Shown one piece after another: positions 52,589 to 64,000 of a stretch of DNA of 64,000 nt. Under the pieces are notes generated by a model that saw nothing but the letters and a program-made list of their open reading frames with translations, did not search any database and had not been told where the DNA came from. Position 1 is the stretch's first letter. Each line of letters opens with the position of its first letter. Origin of the DNA: Streptomyces sp. BHT-5-2. Lineage in GTDB: Bacteria > Actinomycetota > Actinomycetes > Streptomycetales > Streptomycetaceae. A program made the translations under genes and the position numbers. The stretch is from contig NZ_CP081496.1 in the NCBI RefSeq assembly GCF_019774615.1, positions 3,968,001-4,032,000 on the forward strand, read 5' to 3'.

Positions 52589-55500
52589 TCAGGAGATGCC
52601 GAACTCGCGGCCGAGGGCGTCGAGGAGTTCGTCGTCGGAGGCGGTGTCGATGTCGGTGTCCGCGGGGTCCTCGGACGCCGTCCCCGGCTCCGGTGCGGCG
52701 GGCTGTCCGGTCTCCTTCCAGCGGGTCAGGATGCTGGTGAGGCGCATGGTGATGCGGGAGCGGGCGACCGAGTCGGCCTCCAGCCCGGCCAGCGCGCTCT
52801 CCAGCCGGTCGATCGCGGTGTCGGCGCCGTCCTCGACGGGGCCGTCGGCGGCCCGCAGCTCCGCGAGCAGGAACGCGGCGGTCGCGGCCGGTGAGGGGTG
52901 GTCGAACGCCAGCGTCACGGGTGTGGTCAGGCCCGTCCTGGCGTCCAGGCGCTTGCGCAGGCCGACCGAGGCCAGGGAGTCGAAGCCGAGGTCGCGGAAG
53001 GAGCGGTTGGTCTCCAGCCGTTGGGCGTCGGGCAGGCCGAGTTCGGCGGCGGCCTCGGTGCGCACCAGGTCCAGCAGCGCGCCCTTGCGGTCGTCGGGGG
53101 CGAGCGCGCGGAGCCGGGTGCGGAAGTCCTCCGCGGCGGTCGGGTCGGCGGCACCACCCGACGCGCGCAGCGCCCGTACCTGCTCCAGGTCCTCGATCAG
53201 CGGCCGGGGGCGGCTGGCGGTGTAACCGGCGGCGAAGGGCTCCCAGTCGACGTCGGCGACGGTCACCGTGTCCGGTCCGGCGTCCAGGGTGCGCTGGAGG
53301 GCGGCGACGGCGCGCTCCGGGGGGATGGCGCCCAGTCCGATGCGGCGCAGGGCCTCGGCCGTCTGTGCGTCGACCATGCCCGCGTCGGCCCAGATGCCCC
53401 ACGCGATCGAGGTGCCGGCGGCGCCACGGGCCCGGCGCCGCTCGACCAGGGCGTCGAGGTAGGCGTTGCCGGCGGCGTAGGCGCCGCTGCGGGCGCTGCC
53501 CCAGATCGCGGAGATGGAGGAGAACACCACGAAGGCGTCGAGGTCGGTGTCGTGGAGCAGGTCGTCGAGGACCTCGGCGCCGGCGATCTTGGCGGCGGTG
53601 ACGGCCCGGAACTCCTGCGGGGTGATGTCCGTCAGCGCGGTGTTCTGGGCGATGCCGGCGGCGTGGAAGACCGAGCGGACCGGTTCACCCTCGGCGGCGA
53701 GCGCGTCCAGCACCCGGGACATCTCGTCCCGGTCGGCGACATCGGCCGCCAGTACCCGCACGGTGGTGCCCCCGGCGCGCAGTTCGGCCGCCAGCTCCTC
53801 GGCGCCGGGCGCCTCGGGTCCGCGCCGGGAGAGCAGCACCAGCGAGCAGTTGCCGTGCCGGGCCAGCCAGCGGGCCAGGTGGCCGCCGATCGCCCCGGTG
53901 CCGCCGGTGATCAGCACGGTGCCGGAGGGCCGCCAACTGCCGGCGGCGGGGCGTGTGGTGACGGTGTCGAGGCGGCGGACGTACAGGCCGTCGGGCCGTA
54001 CGGCCAGCTGGTCCTCCGGGCCGGGTGCGCCCAGGAGCGCGGTGAGCGCGGCGTCCGTGTCGGTGCCGGGGGCACCGGCTGGCAGGTCCACCAGGCCGCC
54101 CCACGCCCCGGGCCGCTCCAGGCTGATCACCCGCCCCAGGCCCCACAGGGCCGCTCCGGCGGGGTCGGGGGCCGGGTCGGCGGCGGACGCGGCCACCGCG
54201 CCGCGGGTCAGGCACCACAGCGGGGCCCCGGTACCGGTGTCGCCGAGTGCCTGGGCCAGGGTGAGCAGCGCTCCGGCGTCGTGCCCGGCGTACAGCACCC
54301 CGTCGAACGGGCCCTCCAGGGAGGCCAGTTGTGCCCCGAGCGCGGTGCGGCCGCCGGGTTCGGCGGGCAGCTGGAGGGTCTCGACGGCCTGGTCGAAGAG
54401 GTCCGCGGCGGGCAGGAGGGACGTGTCCCCGGCCAGCAGCCAGCGGCCCGGTATGCGCGCGGCGGCGGCCGGGGGGAGGTCGGCGGTGCGCCACGTGATC
54501 CGGTAGCGCAGGCCGTCCAGGTCGGCGTGGAGCTGCCGCTCGCGCCGCCAGCGGGCGAGCGCGGGCACCACCTGCGGCAGGCCGTCCGCGGTGCCGAGGT
54601 CGGCGGCGAGCCGGTCCAGGTCCTGGCGTTCCACGGCCTCCCAGAACCGGGCGTCGGCGTCGGACGTCCTGGCGGAGGACGGCACCAGCCAGTAGTGCTC
54701 GCGCTGGAAGGCGTGGGTGGGCAGGGTGATCTGCGCGCCGCGCGGCAGTACGCGGGTGAGGTCCGCGGGCAGGCCCCGCACATGGCCCTCCAAGAGGGAG
54801 AGGAGCAGGCGGTCGGCGCCGCCGGAGTCGCGGCGCAGCGAGCCGATCACGACGCCCTCGTGGTCGCCGGCCTCCAGGGTCTGCTGCACGCCCACGGCCA
54901 GCAGCGGATGGGTGCTGGCCTCGACGAAGAAGCCGAACCCGTCGGCGGCCATCGCCTCGATCGCCTGCTGGAAACGCACCGTCTCGCGCAGGTTGCGGTA
55001 CCAGTACTCGGCATCGAGTTCCCGGCCCGAGGTCCGGGCGCCGGTGACGGTGGAGTACAACGGCACGTCGGTGTCCTGGGGTCGGACGTCCGCCAGGGCC
55101 GCGAGGAGGTCGGCGCGGACCGACTCGACCTCGGGCGAGTGCGAGGCGTAGTCGACGTCGATCCACCAGGCCCACACGCCGTCGGCCATGCACTGCTTGG
55201 CGAAGGCCCGCAGCGCGTCCCGCTCGCCGGAGACGACGACCGAGTCGGGGCCGTTGACCGCCGCGATGGACAGGGCGTCCGCCCAAGGGGCGACGGCCTC
55301 GGCGACGCGCGGTGCGGACAGGCCGACGGACAGGGCCCGGCCGCGGCCGGAGAGCCCGGCCAGCAGCCGGGAGCGGGCCACCACGACCCGGGCGGCGTCC
55401 TCCAGGGACAGCGCACCGGTGACGCAGGCGGCGGCGACCTCGCCCTGGGAGTGCCCGACGACCCCGTGCACCGGCACGCCGAAGGACTGCCAGACCCTGG

Positions 55501-57481
55501 CGAGGGAGACCATCACCGCGAACAGTGCGGGCTGGACGACGTCGACCCGTTCGAGGAGTTCCTCGTCCTCGCCGGTGACGGCCTCGACGAGCGACCAGTC
55601 AACGAGCGGGTCCAGGGCGGCGGCGCACTCGCGCAGCGCGTCGGCGAAGACCGGGACGGAGGAGTACAGATCGCGGGCCATGCCGACCCATTGGGCACCC
55701 TGGCCGGGGAACATCAGCGCCACCCGGCCGTCGGTGGCGGTGCCGCGGGCCACGCCGAGCGGCAGGCTCCGGTCGCCGGTCAGCGAGTCCAGACCGGCGA
55801 GCAGGGTCGGGCGGTCGGCGGCCAGCACCGCCGAGCGGTGGTGGAACGGCGAGCGGGTGGTGGCCAGCGACCACGCGAGGTCGCCGACCGGGACGTCGGG
55901 GTGGGCCAGCAGGTGGTCGCGCAGGCGGGCGGCCTGGTCCCGCAGGGCGGCGGGGGACTTGGCCGAGAGAACGATGGGTGACGGGCCGTCAAGAACGGGC
56001 GCGGGGGCGCCCGTTCCGTCCGCGCCGTCAGCCTCGTCAGCGCCGCCGGCCCCGTCGGCGTCGCCCCTGCGGACGCGGGCGTCGTGCTCCAGGACGACAT
56101 GGGCGTTGGTGCCGCTCATGCCGAACGCGGAGACCGCGGCCCGGCGCGCACGGTCCACCTCAGGCCAGGGCAGCGCCTCGGTGAGCAGCTCGACGTGCCC
56201 GGACGACCAGTCCACCTCCGGCGTCGGCGCGCTGACGTGCAGGGTCTTGGGCATGACGCCGTGCTGGAGGGCCATGACGGTCTTGATGATGCCGGCGGCG
56301 CCGGCCGCGGCCTGGGTGTGGCCGATGTTGGACTTCAGCGAGCCGAGCCGCAGCGGGCGGGCGGGGTCGCGGTCCTGGCCGTAGACCTCCAGCAGGGTCT
56401 GGGCCTCGATCGGGTCGCCCAGCGGGGTCGCGGTGCCGTGGGCCTCGACCATGTCGACCTGGTCGGGGGTGACCCGCGCGGCGGCCAACGCGGCCTCGAT
56501 GACCCGGCGTTGGGAGGGACCGTTGGGGGCGGTGAGGCCGTTGGAGGCGCCGTCCTGGTTGAGGGCCGTGCCGCGGATCACCGCCAGCACCCGGCGGCCG
56601 TTGCGCCGGGCGTCCGACAGCTTCTCCAGGACCAGCATGCCGCAGCCCTCGGACCAGCTGGTGCCGTCCGCGTCGGCCGAGAAGGACTTGCAGCGGCCGT
56701 CGGGAGCCAGGGCGCGCTGCCGGCTGTATTCGCTGAACACCGTCGGGGTGGCGATCACCGCGACGCCGCCGGTCACCGCGAGCCCGCACTCGCCGCGGCG
56801 CAGCGCCTCGCAGGCCAGGTGGAGGGCGACCAGCGCCGAGGAGCAGGCGGTGTCCACCGTCATCGCCGGCCCCTCCAGACCGAGCGTGTAGGCGACGCGG
56901 CCCGAGGCGATGCTGGGCGCACTGCCGGTGACCAGGTGGCCCTCCACCTCGGTCGGTACGGACCCGCCGGCACCGTAGTTGTGCGCCGACAGCCCGACGA
57001 ACACCCCGGTGTCGGTGCCGCGCAGCGAGGCGGGGGCGATGTGGGCCCGCTCCAGCGCCTCCCAGCTGGTCTCCAGCAGCAGCCGCTGCTGCGGGTCCAT
57101 GGCCAGCGCCTCGCGCGGCGAGATCCCGAAGAACCCGGCGTCGAAGGCGGCGGCGTCCTTGAGGAAGCCGCTCTCGGTGACATAGCTCTTGCCGGGCCGG
57201 TCGGGGTCCGGGTCGTAGAGGTCCGCCAGCGGCCAGCCGCGGTCGTCCGGCAGCGGGCCGATCGCGTCGGTGCCGGTGGCGACCAGCTCCCACAGGTCCT
57301 CGGGCGAGCGCACGTCCCCGGGGAAGTGGCAGCCCATGCCGACGATGGCGACGGGCTCGGTGGCGCGGTCGCGCTCCTCCTGGAGCCGCTGGCGGGTGCG
57401 GCGCAGATCGTTGGTGACGCGCTTGAGGTAGTCGCGGTACTTCTGTTCGTCGAAACGGGCGTCGGTGGCGGGTTCGGGCAC
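52589..57481 (-). CDS. type I PKS extension module, KS-AT(methylmalonyl)-KR-ACP
   Basis: 1630 residues. Docking helix, KS (about 43-465; DTACSSA, both His motifs), AT (about 580-890; GQG, GHSQGE, YASH), which indicates methylmalonyl-CoA. KR (about 1190-1390) is A-type: no LDD, and a Trp in SAIWGS; Tyr and Asn are present. ACP (about 1465-1540, GFDSL) and an acidic docking tail follow. It adds a propionate unit with a hydroxyl. GTG 57481 has GAGGAGA upstream. Gaps of 46 and 29 bases link it to its neighbours. Confidence 0.93.
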   Translation of the reverse strand: MPEPATDARFDEQKYRDYLKRVTNDLRRTRQRLQEERDRATEPVAIVGMGCHFPGDVRSPEDLWELVATGTDAIGPLPDDRGWPLADLYDPDPDRPGKSYVTESGFLKDAAAFDAGFFGISPREALAMDPQQRLLLETSWEALERAHIAPASLRGTDTGVFVGLSAHNYGAGGSVPTEVEGHLVTGSAPSIASGRVAYTLGLEGPAMTVDTACSSALVALHLACEALRRGECGLAVTGGVAVIATPTVFSEYSRQRALAPDGRCKSFSADADGTSWSEGCGMLVLEKLSDARRNGRRVLAVIRGTALNQDGASNGLTAPNGPSQRRVIEAALAAARVTPDQVDMVEAHGTATPLGDPIEAQTLLEVYGQDRDPARPLRLGSLKSNIGHTQAAAGAAGIIKTVMALQHGVMPKTLHVSAPTPEVDWSSGHVELLTEALPWPEVDRARRAAVSAFGMSGTNAHVVLEHDARVRRGDADGAGGADEADGADGTGAPAPVLDGPSPIVLSAKSPAALRDQAARLRDHLLAHPDVPVGDLAWSLATTRSPFHHRSAVLAADRPTLLAGLDSLTGDRSLPLGVARGTATDGRVALMFPGQGAQWVGMARDLYSSVPVFADALRECAAALDPLVDWSLVEAVTGEDEELLERVDVVQPALFAVMVSLARVWQSFGVPVHGVVGHSQGEVAAACVTGALSLEDAARVVVARSRLLAGLSGRGRALSVGLSAPRVAEAVAPWADALSIAAVNGPDSVVVSGERDALRAFAKQCMADGVWAWWIDVDYASHSPEVESVRADLLAALADVRPQDTDVPLYSTVTGARTSGRELDAEYWYRNLRETVRFQQAIEAMAADGFGFFVEASTHPLLAVGVQQTLEAGDHEGVVIGSLRRDSGGADRLLLSLLEGHVRGLPADLTRVLPRGAQITLPTHAFQREHYWLVPSSARTSDADARFWEAVERQDLDRLAADLGTADGLPQVVPALARWRRERQLHADLDGLRYRITWRTADLPPAAAARIPGRWLLAGDTSLLPAADLFDQAVETLQLPAEPGGRTALGAQLASLEGPFDGVLYAGHDAGALLTLAQALGDTGTGAPLWCLTRGAVAASAADPAPDPAGAALWGLGRVISLERPGAWGGLVDLPAGAPGTDTDAALTALLGAPGPEDQLAVRPDGLYVRRLDTVTTRPAAGSWRPSGTVLITGGTGAIGGHLARWLARHGNCSLVLLSRRGPEAPGAEELAAELRAGGTTVRVLAADVADRDEMSRVLDALAAEGEPVRSVFHAAGIAQNTALTDITPQEFRAVTAAKIAGAEVLDDLLHDTDLDAFVVFSSISAIWGSARSGAYAAGNAYLDALVERRRARGAAGTSIAWGIWADAGMVDAQTAEALRRIGLGAIPPERAVAALQRTLDAGPDTVTVADVDWEPFAAGYTASRPRPLIEDLEQVRALRASGGAADPTAAEDFRTRLRALAPDDRKGALLDLVRTEAAAELGLPDAQRLETNRSFRDLGFDSLASVGLRKRLDARTGLTTPVTLAFDHPSPAATAAFLLAELRAADGPVEDGADTAIDRLESALAGLEADSVARSRITMRLTSILTRWKETGQPAAPEPGTASEDPADTDIDTASDDELLDALGREFGIS

Positions 57482-57527
57482 GGCGGGTCTCCTCTGGCGG
57501 TACGGGCGTTGCGGGGTGGTGAGGGGA

Positions 57528-62546
<5,019 letters not shown>

Positions 62547-62548
62547 GG

Positions 62549-64000
62549 TCAGTTCACCTCGTGGGGCGCGGAGATGCCCAGTTGGCCGGTGATGAAGTCG
62601 ATGACGTCACCGGCGGTCGAGTCGTCGTCCAAGGCAGCGGGGGCACCGCCGTCGGGTCGTGCGGCACCGTCCAACCTCCGTCCCAGCTCGCGCAGTCGGG
62701 CCGTGATGACACCGCGCCCGGAGTGGTCGAGGTCGGCCGTGCCGAGAGTTGCGTCGAGCCGGTCGAGCTGGGCGAGCACCGTCTCGGGCCCGGCGGAGAT
62801 CTCGCGCAGCATGGCGGTGCGCAGGAAGGCGGCCAGGGCCTCGGGGGTGGGGTGGTCGAAGACGAGGGTGGCAGGCAGTTCGACCCCGGTGGCGCGGTCG
62901 AGCCGGTTGCGCAGCTCGACGGCGGTGAGGGAGTCGAAGCCCAGGGCCTGGAAGGTGCGGTCGGGCGCCAGCTGCCGGTCGGCGCCGTGCCCGAGGGTGG
63001 CGGCGACCTCGGTGCGCAGGGTCTCCAGCAGCACGGCCCGCTGCTCGTCCGCGCTCCGGCCGACCAGGCGCTGGACGAGGGTGTCCTCGGCGGCGTCGGG
63101 ACCGGTCCCGGTGGTGAGTTCGGCCAGTTGCGGGCTGGGGCGGGCGGCGCAGACCTTGGCCGCGTATGCGTCCCAGTCCAGGTCGGCGACGAGCAGGGCG
63201 GGGGTGCCCTCGCCGACCGCCTGCCACAGGGCCTCCAGGGCGTGCGGTGCGGGCATCGGCCGCAGACCGGCCCGGCGCAGTTGCCCGGTGTCCACGCGTT
63301 CGGCCATGCCTTCTTCGGCCCAGGGGCCCCAGGCCACGGAGGTGGCGGGCAGGCCGAGTGCGCGGCGCCGCTCGGCGAGGGCGTCCAGGTGGGCGTTGGC
63401 GGCGGCGTAGTTGCCCTGTCCGGCGTTGCCCAGTACCCCGGCCAGCGAGGAGAACAGCACGAAGGCGTCCAGCGGCCGGTCCTTGGTCAGCTCGTGCAGG
63501 TGGTCGGCGGCGGTCGCCTTGGGCGCGGCCACGCGGGCGAAGCGTTTGGCGTCCTGGCCGTCCAGCACGCCGTCGTCGAGCACGCCGGCGCTGTGGAAGA
63601 CGGCGCTCAGGGGCCGCTCGGCGGGGATCGAGTCCAGCAGTGCGGCGAGCGCGGCGCGGTCGGAGACGTCACAGGCGGCGAGGGTCACCGTGGCGCCGAG
63701 GGCCTCCAGTTCGGCGCGCAGCCGCTCCGCGCCGGGGGCCTGCGGGCCGCGGCGCCCGGCGAGGAGCAGGTGGACGCCGCCGCGGGCGGCCAGTGCACGG
63801 GCGACCTGGGCGCCGATGCCGCCGGTGCCGCCGGTGACCAGGACGGTCCCGTGCAGGGTCGGCGGCGCCGCGGGGGCCAGCGGCAGTCGGGCGATGCGCC
63901 GGGCCAGCAGGCCGTCCGCCCGCAGGGCGAGTTGGTCCTCCTGTCCGGTGAGGGCCGCGGCCAGCAGGTCGCCGGTGGCCGGGTCGTCGGCGGCGGGCAG
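62549..64000 (-). CDS. type I PKS, C-terminal part only (KR-ACP), cut by window edge
   Basis: The minus-strand frame is open to base 64000, so the N-terminus lies outside. The visible 483 residues give a KR (GTVLVTGGTGGIG, LDD B-type motif, FSSLAG, NYAAAN), an ACP (GFDSLTAVEL) and a C-terminal docking region (DVIDFITGQLG). KS, AT and any DH or ER are beyond the window. Order suggests it hands its chain to the AT-less module. Confidence 0.92.
   Translation of the reverse strand: MPAADDPATGDLLAAALTGQEDQLALRADGLLARRIARLPLAPAAPPTLHGTVLVTGGTGGIGAQVARALAARGGVHLLLAGRRGPQAPGAERLRAELEALGATVTLAACDVSDRAALAALLDSIPAERPLSAVFHSAGVLDDGVLDGQDAKRFARVAAPKATAADHLHELTKDRPLDAFVLFSSLAGVLGNAGQGNYAAANAHLDALAERRRALGLPATSVAWGPWAEEGMAERVDTGQLRRAGLRPMPAPHALEALWQAVGEGTPALLVADLDWDAYAAKVCAARPSPQLAELTTGTGPDAAEDTLVQRLVGRSADEQRAVLLETLRTEVAATLGHGADRQLAPDRTFQALGFDSLTAVELRNRLDRATGVELPATLVFDHPTPEALAAFLRTAMLREISAGPETVLAQLDRLDATLGTADLDHSGRGVITARLRELGRRLDGAARPDGGAPAALDDDSTAGDVIDFITGQLGISAPHEVN

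Overview
The window is very GC-rich and strongly biased to G or C at third codon positions. It has dense modular type I polyketide synthase (PKS) genes, a LAL-family LuxR regulator, and TTA codons that I noticed only in the two regulatory genes. All of this points to Streptomyces or a close actinomycete relative. It appears to hold two biosynthetic gene clusters, separated by about 7 kb of unrelated secreted and metabolic genes.

Cluster 1 (about 4.0-27.9 kb, plus strand) may extend left to a divergent DHA2-type exporter and AraC-type regulator pair (0.1-2.4 kb), across 1.6 kb with no convincing gene. It encodes an MIO-type phenylalanine ammonia-lyase, a membrane acyltransferase, an imine reductase, three single-module PKS proteins and a class III aminotransferase. 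The third PKS protein by gene order begins with a CoA-ligase-like loading domain. The second ends in a thioester-reductase domain instead of a thioesterase. The simplest reading is as follows. Cinnamate is made from Phe, activated, loaded and extended. The chain is released as an aldehyde, transaminated to an amine, closed to a cyclic imine and reduced, giving an aryl-polyketide piperidine-type alkaloid. Several catalytic residues are missing in a pattern that matters. The AT of the loading protein is dead (Ser to Ala, core lost). The middle protein has lost key residues in its AT, DH and KR, which would leave a ketone where ring closure needs one.

The spacer (28.1-35.0 kb) holds a secreted BNR/VPS10-like propeller protein, a GH56-like sortase-anchored protein, a cysteine-dioxygenase-like cupin and a DUF885 metallopeptidase-like protein.

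Cluster 2 (about 35.5 kb to the right edge, mostly minus strand) has an APH-like phosphotransferase, an NAD(P)-binding protein, an MFS exporter, a type II thioesterase and a LAL regulator. These are followed by an operon of four PKS genes (the first cut by the window edge, the last ending in a thioesterase). A four-gene cassette of 3-hydroxyacyl-CoA dehydrogenase, discrete ACP, acyl-CoA dehydrogenase and stand-alone adenylation protein completes the operon. The adenylation pocket reads by eye as the serine code, so the cassette should make aminomalonyl-ACP, a rare extender unit. One PKS module (57.5-62.5 kb) has only a short, non-catalytic AT remnant and would need acyl transfer in trans. A perfect 15-bp hairpin ends this operon.

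Domain and residue calls are by eye from translated sequence. Product structures are inference.
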